Source: JAVBNC01 sp031551765 (GTDB taxonomy: Bacteria > Desulfobacterota > Desulfovibrionia > Desulfovibrionales > Desulfovibrionaceae). From it: a DNA stretch of 5,163 nucleotides. The translations under genes and the position numbers were made by a program. The notes below the pieces were generated by a model. It saw only the letters and a list, made by a program, of their open reading frames with translations. It made no database searches and had not been told where the DNA came from. The stretch is from positions 1 to 5,163 of the forward strand of contig JAVBNC010000171.1 of assembly GCA_031551765.1 (NCBI GenBank), given 5' to 3'. This document shows, piece after piece, positions 1 through 5,163 of this stretch (position 1 is the stretch's first letter; the number at the start of each line of letters is the position of its first letter).

Positions 1-15
1 ACCGCTGTTTGGAAA

Positions 16-31
16 AAGGGGTTTTCCCCTT
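16..31. repeat. G/C-run hairpin in intergenic DNA
   Basis: AAGGGG, a TTTT loop and CCCCTT form a 6-bp stem, followed by a C-rich stretch to about position 47. It lies in the 269 bases left of the lipoprotein gene, where no coding frame is seen on either strand. The pyrimidine- and purine-run style resembles dispersed intergenic repeats, but one copy in one window cannot show that. There is no T-tract directly after the stem on either strand, so it is not an obvious intrinsic terminator. Confidence 0.35.
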
Positions 32-160
32 CCCCCGGACCCCCATCCTCTGTCCCTAAAAACGTTGACAGGGGGTATGGGGCGTTTCTCTTTGATAAAG
101 CGATACCGTACAATTACCGATAATCGCCCTTTTCAGCTTTCCATTACAGCACCCAACGGC

Positions 161-179
161 AGTTGAGCGCAACTTTTTT
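161..179 (+). terminator. weak candidate rho-independent terminator, plus strand
   Basis: AGTTG (161-165), loop AGCG and CAACT (170-174) form a 5-bp stem that runs into six T residues (174-179). If real, it would end a rightward transcript entering from left of the window, converging on the lipoprotein gene. The stem is short and only moderately GC-rich, and no rightward gene is visible, so this is a tentative call. Confidence 0.25.
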
Positions 180-197
180 ATCCAACCTGAAAGGGTT

Positions 198-239
198 CCA
201 AGGGGCGCGCCCCTTGGCGGGTGCAGGGCAGCGCCCTGC
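198..239. repeat. tandem hairpins: 20-bp perfect palindrome plus a second stem-loop
   Basis: Positions 198-217 form a perfect palindrome (CCAAGGGGCG and its reverse complement) with GGCGCGCC at its centre. Six bases on, GCAGGGC (223-229), loop AGC and GCCCTGC (233-239) form a 7-bp stem. The pair lies 30 bases beyond the stop codon of the lipoprotein gene, so it would be in the 3' end of that transcript and could stabilise or end it. No T-tract follows on the minus strand, so a classical intrinsic terminator is not supported. The arrangement looks like a dispersed intergenic repeat, which is inference from style only. Confidence 0.5.
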
Positions 240-269
240 TCTCATTCTTAATTGGCTTCGACAACTACT

Positions 270-2267
270 CTACTGACTCCACGCCTTTTCAAAGTTCTGG
301 CGGAACTGTTCCACGTTGACGGGCGCGAAACCGTCGGGTTTCGGGGTAAAGAGGAACAGCTCCTGGCTGGCGCGGCCGCTGACGTCCCAGCGCATGGGGG
401 CCATGCTCCAGGCCATGTTGGCGTGGTTGCTGAGTTGGGCGTTCACCTCCGCGGCGGTCCAGCCCGGCTTGACGTCCAGGGTGGCGGCGAAGCGGGCGAA
501 ATCGTAGCCCAGAGCGGTCCAGAAGTCCGCGTCTTCCTTGCCCGCCTGCATGAGCGAGGCGTTCAGGGCTTCCCCGGCCGGGGTCAGGGTCTTGATGCGC
601 CAAGCGCCGGGGAAGGCGGTAAGGCCGTAATAGCGGGCGTCCACGGGCACTTTCAGGTTGGCCAACTGCTGTTCCCAGACCGAGGTGCCGAGCAGGATCT
701 GCCGGGTTTCGCGGAAATAGAACAGGTTGGGGACGAGGCTCTCCATGTTCTTCCAGCCGTCGGGCAGGAACACGGCCTGAAAGGAGACGCGCGGCGGCGC
801 GGTGGCCTGCTTGTTGGTGCCCAGGAACCCGGCCACCTGCTTGTTCCAGGTTTCCGGCGCGTCCAGGGGGTAGGTGGTGGTGCGCACCACGGAAGCGCCC
901 GCGCGGCGGGCTTCCGCCTCAAAGAACTGGGCCATGCGCTGGGCGTAGGCGTCCTTGTCCGGCATGAGAATGGCGTACTGGGTCACGCCCAGGCCGCGCG
1001 TGAGGCGGAACAGGGCCTGGACCTGGTCTTCCCAACTGGCGAAAAAGCGCCAGGCGGCGTGGCCTTCGTCCTGGTCGCTGAGCTGGGGCAGGAAAGAGAG
1101 GAAAGCGCGGCTTTCCGTAAGGCCCCGGCCTCTGAGCGCGGTGTAGTCCGCCGCGCGCAGGGGGCCGCCCACCACGGTGACGGCGGGGGGCAGGGCGGCC
1201 AGCTTGTCCAGCCAGTCCGGCTGGTCGGTGTCTATGACCGTGAGATGCACCGGACGGCCGGCAGCGGCGAATTCCTTGCAGGCGGTTTGCGCGCCCAGGG
1301 CGATTTTCTCGGCCAGGTTCCCGAACTGCCCGCCCAACGGCAGCACCAGGGCCAGGCTCTTGCCGGGCAGGGGCGTGACGGCCAGGTCCTTGGGCAGCAC
1401 GGGCACGGGAGCGGCCGAAGCCCAGGTGGCGAACACGGAAGGATCGGCCAGTTCGCTCCCTTCGCGCAGGGCGGCGACCTTTTCCATGGCCGCTTCGCGT
1501 TGCGCGCTGTCCTGTCCGGCGCGGCGGGCTTCTTCCAGGCGGATCAGGGCGGCGGGGAACTGCTTTTCCTGCTCCGGCGCGATGCGCGCGGCCAGGCGGG
1601 AGAGGGCAAAATCTTCCGCGCCGTGCAAGGCTTCGAACAGGCGCTGTTCCAGCAGGGTTTTCTGCGCCTTGTCCGTGGCCGTGCCGTAGAGGGAACGCAG
1701 CGTGGCGTGCGCAGCCACGGCATCCCCGGCGCTCCACTGCTGGGAAGCGAGGGTAGTGCCCGCTTCCGCGCGCAGGGGGAAGGGCCGGGCCGGGTCCTGC
1801 AGCACGGCTGTGATGCGCGGCTTGGCCTCATACGGCGGCAGTTGGGCCAGGGCGGAGGACCAGGTCTGCTGCCATTCCTGGGTGGTGTCGGCGTCCTTTT
1901 GCAGGGCGCGCCAGCGGTCCAGGGCGGAAAGCGAAAGGTTGGGGTGGCGGTTGGCCTGGGCGGAAAGGGCCAGGATACGCCAGATGCGGGTGGCTTCCGT
2001 AGCGGGCAGGCCGGGCCGGGCGCTGAGGCGGGTGGCGATCTGCTCCGCACGGGCCGCGTCACCGGCCGCGTAGGCGGCTTCCGCCGCGTCAACGGAAGAG
2101 GTGTCCGCCGGAACCTGGGTTACGGGGCGAGAGGGAGCGGGCCGCGCGGGCTGCGGCTGGATGACGGTTTTCGGCAGACAGCCCGTAAGAGTGAGTGCGG
2201 CCGCGCAGCAGACAAACAGCGCCGCCATACGGGCCGCGCGTAAAAATGAAGCGAACAGCGGGTTCAT
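270..2267 (-). CDS. LpoA/LppC-like penicillin-binding-protein activator, periplasmic lipoprotein
   Basis: This is a 665-residue protein, close to the 678 residues of E. coli LpoA. Residues 1-29 are a lipoprotein signal peptide: RAAR in the basic part, a hydrophobic stretch, and the lipobox LTGC with the lipidated Cys at 30. A Pro-rich linker follows (about 35-50). An Ala-rich helical region (about 58-290) has TPR-like text such as YAAGDAARAEQIATRL. From about 304 comes a type-1 periplasmic-binding-protein fold: SLALVLPLGGQFGNLAEKIALG, then VTVVGGP, then YAILMPDKDAYAQRMAQFF. This order matches the LppC/LpoA family, whose members activate peptidoglycan synthases from the outer membrane; the exact partner here is unknown. 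The ATG at 2267 has GGGG 8 bases upstream and gives a clean signal peptide. ATGs at 2273 and 2393 are poorer: the first has the G-run only 2 bases away, and the second adds 42 residues before the signal peptide. A branched-chain amino-acid-type binding protein is the alternative, but the long helical N-terminus argues against it. Confidence 0.8.
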   Translation of the reverse strand: MNPLFASFLRAARMAALFVCCAAALTLTGCLPKTVIQPQPARPAPSRPVTQVPADTSSVDAAEAAYAAGDAARAEQIATRLSARPGLPATEATRIWRILALSAQANRHPNLSLSALDRWRALQKDADTTQEWQQTWSSALAQLPPYEAKPRITAVLQDPARPFPLRAEAGTTLASQQWSAGDAVAAHATLRSLYGTATDKAQKTLLEQRLFEALHGAEDFALSRLAARIAPEQEKQFPAALIRLEEARRAGQDSAQREAAMEKVAALREGSELADPSVFATWASAAPVPVLPKDLAVTPLPGKSLALVLPLGGQFGNLAEKIALGAQTACKEFAAAGRPVHLTVIDTDQPDWLDKLAALPPAVTVVGGPLRAADYTALRGRGLTESRAFLSFLPQLSDQDEGHAAWRFFASWEDQVQALFRLTRGLGVTQYAILMPDKDAYAQRMAQFFEAEARRAGASVVRTTTYPLDAPETWNKQVAGFLGTNKQATAPPRVSFQAVFLPDGWKNMESLVPNLFYFRETRQILLGTSVWEQQLANLKVPVDARYYGLTAFPGAWRIKTLTPAGEALNASLMQAGKEDADFWTALGYDFARFAATLDVKPGWTAAEVNAQLSNHANMAWSMAPMRWDVSGRASQELFLFTPKPDGFAPVNVEQFRQNFEKAWSQ

Positions 2268-2322
2268 GCACATATCCCCGGTGGAGTTGGCAGCGTTGTA
2301 AACAGTAGAGGCTACCGCGCTT

Positions 2323-2337
2323 TTGCCTCCAAGGCAA
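2323..2337. repeat. small inverted repeat upstream of the lipoprotein gene
   Basis: TTGCCT (2323-2328), CCA and AGGCAA (2332-2337) form a 6-bp stem about 56 bases upstream of the lipoprotein start. It could be a leader hairpin or an operator half-site pair. It lies in the 167-base gap (2268-2434) where I see no convincing promoter. Confidence 0.25.
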
Positions 2338-2434
2338 GATCCCGCGCAATGGACAATAGATGAGCCCTGGACGGCGGGGCGCGCAAAACGCATCCGTCGT
2401 CCGGGGGCATCGTAAAAGGAGTGGGAAGGTTCCC

Positions 2435-2572
2435 TAGAGCATTTTCACATTGAAATTTCTCTTTATGAAAAAATGCTCTGGCCTTGTGAAGCCTGCGTAA
2501 CAAGGCCCGCGAGATTGACGTAGGCGGGGTTTCCCCGCCGTTAAGCGGCAATCTCAAAGCGAATATGCTCTA
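2435..2572 (-). mobile_element. MITE-like structured repeat, left copy, with terminal inverted repeats
   Basis: The element is bounded by TAGAGCAT (2435-2442) and ATGCTCTA (2565-2572), with TA at both ends as in elements that duplicate a TA target. Inside are three hairpins. The first is GAGATTG (2511-2517) with CAATCTC (2549-2555), enclosing GGCGGGG (2523-2529), TTT and CCCCGCC (2533-2539). The second is GGCCTTGT (2480-2487) with ACAAGGCC (2500-2507). The third is AGAGCATTTT (2436-2445) with AAAATGCTCT (2470-2479). It has no coding capacity of its own. A second copy lies at 2954-3070 in the opposite orientation, roughly 80-85% identical over the core by hand alignment. It fills most of the gap between fmdB and the lipoprotein gene. 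The mobile nature and TA duplication are inference; the repeat and its stems are directly visible. A bidirectional terminator or structured RNA function is the alternative. Confidence 0.7.
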
Positions 2573-2887
2573 ATCCGCCGTGCAGGAGGAACCGGCGCAC
2601 GCGGTGGAGCAGGAAGGAGCCGGGGAAGAAGAAGCGGAACTGTCCGCTTTGGCGCAGCCCGCGCCGCCGTCCGCCTTGGCGCAGTCCGCGCTGCAGGGGG
2701 TCTTACGGTTGCCGTATTCCGTGGCGTACCAGCCGCCGCCTTTGAGCATGAAGCTGGTGTTGGATATGATGCGCTCCGCCGTGCCCTGGCATTCCGGGCA
2801 GGGGTGGCTGGTGTCTTCGTCCGCGTGCTTGTGCCATTCCTCAAAGACTTTGTGGCACTTCTGGCAGCGGTATTCGTAGATAGGCAT
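2570..2887 (-). CDS. FmdB-family zinc-ribbon protein with Cys/Ser-rich tail
   Basis: This is a 105-residue protein. Residues 1-59 match the FmdB family (CxxC_CxxC_SSSS type): MPIYEYRCQKC at the start, two CxxC pairs (C8/C11 and C30/C33) that should bind one zinc, and the usual ISNTSFMLKGGGWYATEYG segment (about 41-59). The rest is low-complexity Ala/Ser with six more cysteines (65, 69, 78, 93, 97, 102). The family is named as putative regulators after FmdB of Methylophilus, but the role of most members is unknown. The ATG at 2887 is chosen because GGAGGG sits 7 bases upstream and because family members begin with MPIYEY; a longer frame to 3040 would add 51 unrelated residues and cross the right repeat copy. 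The stop codon TAG is formed by the first bases of the repeat element ending at 2572. The gene is bracketed by inverted repeat copies and is probably transcribed alone, since a terminator lies upstream at 3075-3117. No clear promoter is visible. Confidence 0.92.
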   Translation of the reverse strand: MPIYEYRCQKCHKVFEEWHKHADEDTSHPCPECQGTAERIISNTSFMLKGGGWYATEYGNRKTPCSADCAKADGGAGCAKADSSASSSPAPSCSTACAGSSCTAD

Positions 2888-2953
2888 GACGCCGCCCTCC
2901 TTAATATAAAATTGATGGATGCGCGACCGGGAAAAAACCGGACGGAGCACCCT

Positions 2954-3070
2954 GGAACAATTCGCTTGAGATTGTCGCTTAACGGCAGGCAAAGCCTGCT
3001 TACGCCAATCTCGCCGGCCTTGCCGCGCTTGGCTTCGCAAGGCCAGAGCATTTCAGGGATAAAATGCTCT
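2954..3070 (+). mobile_element. MITE-like structured repeat, right copy, inverted relative to the left copy
   Basis: This is the same element as at 2435-2572, read in the opposite direction. Its stems are GAGATTG (2968-2974) with CAATCTC (3006-3012), enclosing GCAGGC (2985-2990), AAA and GCCTGC (2994-2999); GGCCTTGC (3016-3023) with GCAAGGCC (3037-3044); and AGAGCATTT (3045-3053) with AAATGCTCT (3062-3070). The last loop is 8 bases against 24 in the other copy, which explains most of the length difference. The outer left end is degraded (GAACAATTCGC against GAGCATATTCGC) and the TA dinucleotides are absent, so this copy looks older or inactive. It lies between fmdB and the terminator of the small basic-protein gene. 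Confidence 0.65.
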
Positions 3071-3074
3071 CGGC

Positions 3075-3117
3075 AAAACTAAGCAGCGGTCCGCGCCTGT
3101 CAAGACGCGGCCGCTGC
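3075..3117 (-). terminator. rho-independent terminator after the small basic-protein gene
   Basis: Read on the minus strand, GCAGCGGCCGCG (3117-3106) pairs with CGCGGACCGCTGC (3095-3083) across a 10-base loop. This gives a 12-bp GC-rich stem with one bulged base. TTAGTTTT (3082-3075) follows directly. It starts 38 bases after the stop codon of the 36-residue gene and separates it from fmdB. Confidence 0.6.
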
Positions 3118-3155
3118 CGGAACATTGCTTTTCGCCGGACGGAAGGTGCCGGAAA

Positions 3156-3266
3156 TCAGGCCTTTTTGGCGGCCTTGGCTTCGCGCACGCGCTGTTTCAG
3201 ACGCTGCTCGCGGCGGTGGCGTCTGCGGTCCAGTTCTTTTTTGCGTTCGTGTTTCTTGTGGGCCAT
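3156..3266 (-). CDS. 36-residue highly basic protein of unknown function
   Basis: The frame encodes 36 residues, beginning MAHKKHERKKELDRRR and ending REAKAAKKA, with stop TGA. It has 17 Lys/Arg and 3 His among 36 residues and no Cys, Trp or aromatic residues. It is likely a single amphipathic or charged helix, possibly binding RNA, ribosomes or DNA; that is inference from charge alone. The reading is well supported by signals: AAGGAG lies 6 bases before the ATG, a promoter-like pair sits at 3298-3326 and a terminator at 3075-3117. I do not recognise a named family with certainty. It resembles short Arg/Lys-rich conserved hypothetical proteins seen in several bacteria. It is short enough that automated gene calling may miss it. 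An overlapping plus-strand frame (3064-3285) lacks comparable signals. Confidence 0.75.
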   Translation of the reverse strand: MAHKKHERKKELDRRRHRREQRLKQRVREAKAAKKA

Positions 3267-3297
3267 GATGCGCTCCTTGGCATGAGTAAGAACGGAG

Positions 3298-3326
3298 CTT
3301 TTAGCGCATGCGGGAAAACTTGTAAA
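3298..3326 (-). promoter_or_regulatory. candidate sigma-70 promoter of the small basic-protein gene
   Basis: On the minus strand, TTTACA (3326-3321, five of six matches to the -35 consensus) is followed by a 17-base spacer and TAAAAG (3303-3298, four of six matches to the -10 consensus). Initiation near 3291 would leave a leader of about 25 bases holding the AAGGAG ribosome binding site. The spacer contains the 8-bp palindrome CGCATGCG (3305-3312), a possible operator, although it may be chance. Confidence 0.45.
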
Positions 3327-3327
3327 G

Positions 3328-3345
3328 GCCGGATGCGCTTCCGGC
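3328..3345 (-). terminator. weak candidate terminator after larE
   Basis: GCCGGA and TCCGGC form a 6-bp GC stem with a 6-base loop, 21 bases beyond the larE stop. On the minus strand it is followed by CTTTACAAGTTTT, only moderately T-rich. A second stem, GAACGG (3348-3353) with CCGTTC (3363-3368), overlaps the larE stop codon. The first hairpin abuts the promoter-like -35 box of the small gene, so termination here may be partial. Confidence 0.35.
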
Positions 3346-3366
3346 AGGAACGGCGCGCGGTACCGT

Positions 3367-4236
3367 TCAGGACTTAGCGGTGCCCGCTGTCTGGTCGAAA
3401 TAGCCGCTGGTTTTTTTTACCAGCTCAATGGCCGCGTCGGCGAAAGGGGTCGCTTGCAGCGCCGCTTCCAGGTCGCCGCGCAGTTCAGGCGCGAGTTCGG
3501 GCAGACAGAGGTGCAGCGCGGCCTCACCCGGCCGGAGCAAACGCAGGCGGAAATCCGCGGCCTGAGGGTCGGCGGCGTCTTCCGGGCGCGCAAGAGGCTG
3601 GACGGCCCCGTGGCGCAGCAGCGTTTCTTCCACCAGCCGTTCCGCCCGGCCCAAGGCGGCCAGCAGCGGGGCGTCCACGTCCATGCCGTAAGCGCAGCGG
3701 GTAAGCAGGCAGGGCCGTGCCGTCTGGTGTGGGCTGTCCAGGCCCAAGGCCCGGCCCGCATCGCGGATATCTTGCTTGGTAAAGCCCGCTTCCGCCAGGG
3801 GAGAACGTATCTCCAGCTCCCGCAGCGCGCGCAGGCCGGGGCGGTATTCCCCGCTGTCGGAGGCGTTGCTGCCGTCCGCCAGCGGACGCGCGCCCGCCGC
3901 GTCCCGCAGGGCGGTGAACAGCGCGCGTTTGCAGTGGTAGCAGCGCTCTTTGCTGTTGGACCGCACTTCAGGCAGCGTGAGCGGGTCCAGACGCAGCACA
4001 GTGCAGGCAATGACGTTCTTCTCGGCCCAGGCCAGGGCGGCGGCGCTTTCCGCTTCGGACACGTGCGGCCCGCTGACGTGCAGGGCCAGGATGTCCAGGT
4101 TCAGACAGCGCGCGAAATGCCCCAGAAAACGGCTGTCCAGGCCGCCGGAAAGGGCCAGAGCAAAAGGGCCCATGTCCCGCAGGACGCGTTCCAGCGCGGT
4201 GGTTTTTTCCGCCAGTTCCGGGGGCATGGTGTTCAC
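3367..4236 (-). CDS. larE: LarE-family ATP-dependent sacrificial sulfur transferase
   Basis: This 289-residue PP-loop (N-type ATP pyrophosphatase) protein is near the usual LarE length of about 270-280. Visible motifs in order are the PP-loop SGGLDS (30-35), the family signature RCYHCKRALF (98-107, with C99 and C102), DGSNASD (121-127), YRPGLRAL (131-138), RSPL (144-147), and PCLLTRCAYG (175-184). Family members adenylate a carboxylate of the pyridinium cofactor and give up the sulfur of a cysteine to it, building the nickel-pincer nucleotide of lactate racemase. In Lactobacillus plantarum LarE that residue is Cys176; C176 here falls in the equivalent motif. The usual CLASR is CLLTR, followed by C181. 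No larA, larB or larC is in view, so the substrate is not proven. The start is GTG at 4236: AAGG lies 7 bases upstream and overlaps the htpX stop. An ATG at 4227 is possible and loses only three residues. It probably forms an operon with htpX. Confidence 0.88.
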   Translation of the reverse strand: MNTMPPELAEKTTALERVLRDMGPFALALSGGLDSRFLGHFARCLNLDILALHVSGPHVSEAESAAALAWAEKNVIACTVLRLDPLTLPEVRSNSKERCYHCKRALFTALRDAAGARPLADGSNASDSGEYRPGLRALRELEIRSPLAEAGFTKQDIRDAGRALGLDSPHQTARPCLLTRCAYGMDVDAPLLAALGRAERLVEETLLRHGAVQPLARPEDAADPQAADFRLRLLRPGEAALHLCLPELAPELRGDLEAALQATPFADAAIELVKKTSGYFDQTAGTAKS

Positions 4237-4245
4237 GTCGGGGCC

Positions 4246-5091
4246 TTACATCCTTTCCAGGCGGGCTATGCGTTCCGCAATGGGCGGGTGGGTGCTGAAC
4301 AGGGACGTGATGCCGCCGCCCGAGAAGGGGCTGACAATGAACATGTGGGCCGTGGCCGGGTTGTTCTCTTGCATGGGAATCTGCTTGCTGTACGCGTCCA
4401 GCTTGCCCAGGGCGGAAGCCAGGGAGCGCGGGGAGCCGCTGTACTGCGCCCCGGCCTCGTCCGCCATATACTCCCGGGAGCGGGAAATGGCGAACTGGAT
4501 GAGCGAGGCCGCGATAGGCGCCAGCAAAGCCAGCAGAATACCGCCCAGCATGCCGGGGCCGGAGCTTTCCCCGTCCCGGCGGCCGCCGCCGAAAATGGCC
4601 GCCCACTGCAGCATGTTGGCCATATACACCACCACCGTGGCCATTACCCCGGCCACGGTCTGCACCAGGATATCCCGGTGGGCGATATGGCCCATTTCAT
4701 GCGCCAGCACTCCCCGCAGCTCGTCCCGCGACAGAATGCGCAGAATGCCCTCGGTCACCGCCACCACGCCGTGGGCCGGGTCCCGGCCCGTGGCAAAAGC
4801 GTTGGGCGCTTCTTCCGGAATAATGCACACTTTGGGCTTGGGCACGCCCGCGTTGCGCGCCAGGTCTTCCACCATGGCGTGCAGGGCCGGAGCCTCGGCC
4901 GCGTCCACTTCCCGCGCCTTGTACATGCGCAGCACAATGGAATCCGAAAACCAGTAGCTGCCCATGTTCATGGCCAGCGCGATGACCAGCGCGATAACCA
5001 GCCCGGTCCGCCCGCCCATGGCCTGGCCCATCAGCAGCACCAGCCCGGAAAGCAGGGCCATCAGCAAAAACGTCTTGAATTGGCTCGTCAT
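4246..5091 (-). CDS. htpX: HtpX-family membrane zinc metalloprotease (M48)
   Basis: This 281-residue protein is close to the family norm of 280-300. Two N-terminal hydrophobic segments (about 8-24 and 30-48) are followed by a cytoplasmic part with VCIIPEEAPNAFATGRDPAHGVVAVTEGIL (88-117). The catalytic HEMGH at 131-135 supplies two zinc-binding His and the catalytic Glu. Two more membrane segments follow (about 141-161 and 182-202), then SREYMADEAGA (205-215), whose E207 is the third zinc ligand, and a C-terminal FSTHPPIAERIARL (265-278). HtpX degrades misfolded membrane proteins together with FtsH and is often under envelope- or heat-stress control. The ATG at 5091 has AGAGGA 5 bases upstream. 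The gene is complete, but its promoter would lie in sequence replaced by the G run at the window edge. It is the first gene of a likely htpX-larE operon with a 9-base gap. Confidence 0.95.
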   Translation of the reverse strand: MTSQFKTFLLMALLSGLVLLMGQAMGGRTGLVIALVIALAMNMGSYWFSDSIVLRMYKAREVDAAEAPALHAMVEDLARNAGVPKPKVCIIPEEAPNAFATGRDPAHGVVAVTEGILRILSRDELRGVLAHEMGHIAHRDILVQTVAGVMATVVVYMANMLQWAAIFGGGRRDGESSGPGMLGGILLALLAPIAASLIQFAISRSREYMADEAGAQYSGSPRSLASALGKLDAYSKQIPMQENNPATAHMFIVSPFSGGGITSLFSTHPPIAERIARLERM

Positions 5092-5115
5092 ATTATTCCT
5101 CTTGCTAGCGCGACG

Positions 5116-5163
<48 letters not shown>

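Noticed and set aside
65..99. Perfect TTGACA at 65-70 on the plus strand as a promoter
   Set aside because: The only -10-like sequence (GATAAA, 94-99) is 23 bases away, and no rightward gene follows.
252..2243. Plus-strand 663-residue open frame opposite the lipoprotein gene
   Set aside because: Its translation is Gly/Arg/Gln-rich with no recognisable domain. It mirrors the lipoprotein gene, which has a signal peptide and family features. Long antisense frames are expected in GC-rich genes.
2268..2393. Longer start for the lipoprotein at 2393
   Set aside because: It would place 42 residues before a textbook lipoprotein signal peptide. The ATG at 2267 has the better-spaced G-run.
2312..2557. 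Minus-strand 81-residue frame between fmdB and the lipoprotein gene
   Set aside because: Much of it is translated repeat element (stems of 2435-2572), with no ribosome binding site or domain seen.
2893..2912. TATATT on the minus strand just before fmdB as a -10 box
   Set aside because: Initiation would fall inside the Shine-Dalgarno, and no -35 box is found at the right distance.
2888..3040. Longer FmdB start at 3040
   Set aside because: It would translate through part of the right repeat copy and ignore the GGAGGG site and conserved MPIYEY start at 2887.
3075..3103. TTGACA on the minus strand (3103-3098) as the -35 box of an fmdB promoter
   Set aside because: At 16-17 bases only TAGTTT or AGTTTT is found, a poor -10 match, and the hexamer lies in the loop of a terminator stem.
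3950..4957. Plus-strand 335-residue open frame opposite htpX and larE
   Set aside because: It spans two clear minus-strand genes and is Arg/Ser-rich without motifs: a GC-codon shadow.

Overview
The window is GC-rich DNA (roughly 60% G+C by eye). Its gene content suits a sulfate-reducing Desulfovibrionaceae bacterium (Desulfovibrio or Bilophila type). That placement rests on the look of the proteins and intergenic repeats, not on a marker gene, so it is moderate in confidence. All five genes I can support lie on the minus strand. In their direction of transcription, from high to low coordinates, they are: an HtpX-type membrane zinc protease, a LarE-type sulfur transferase, a 36-residue very basic protein, an FmdB-type zinc-ribbon protein, and a large LpoA/LppC-like periplasmic lipoprotein.

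Right part (3367-5163): htpX and larE are 9 bases apart and look like one operon; the Shine-Dalgarno of larE touches the htpX stop codon. Upstream of htpX the sequence runs into 47 consecutive G residues up to the window edge. This is almost certainly a sequencing or assembly artefact, so the htpX promoter cannot be seen.

Middle part (2435-3366): a tiny gene (3156-3266) has a plausible promoter, a strong Shine-Dalgarno and a stem-loop terminator of its own. Next comes fmdB, flanked on both sides by two inverted copies of a 117-138 bp structured repeat. Each copy folds into three successive hairpins. The hand alignment shows compensatory base changes that keep the stems, and the left copy ends in TAGAGCAT/ATGCTCTA with TA at both ends, as in a small non-autonomous transposable element. 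The stop codon of fmdB is formed by the end of this element. This repeat pair is the most interesting item in the window.

Left part (1-2434): the lipoprotein gene occupies 270-2267. The 167 bases between it and the left repeat copy (2268-2434) hold its ribosome binding site, a 6-bp hairpin (2323-2337) and no convincing promoter. Positions 1-269 hold no gene but carry several hairpins, including a 20-bp perfect palindrome next to a second stem, which look like dispersed intergenic repeats.

The genes do not form one pathway. HtpX (membrane protein quality control) and the LpoA-like lipoprotein (probably linked to peptidoglycan synthesis) both act at the cell envelope, LarE in cofactor sulfur chemistry, and FmdB and the basic peptide have no assigned role.
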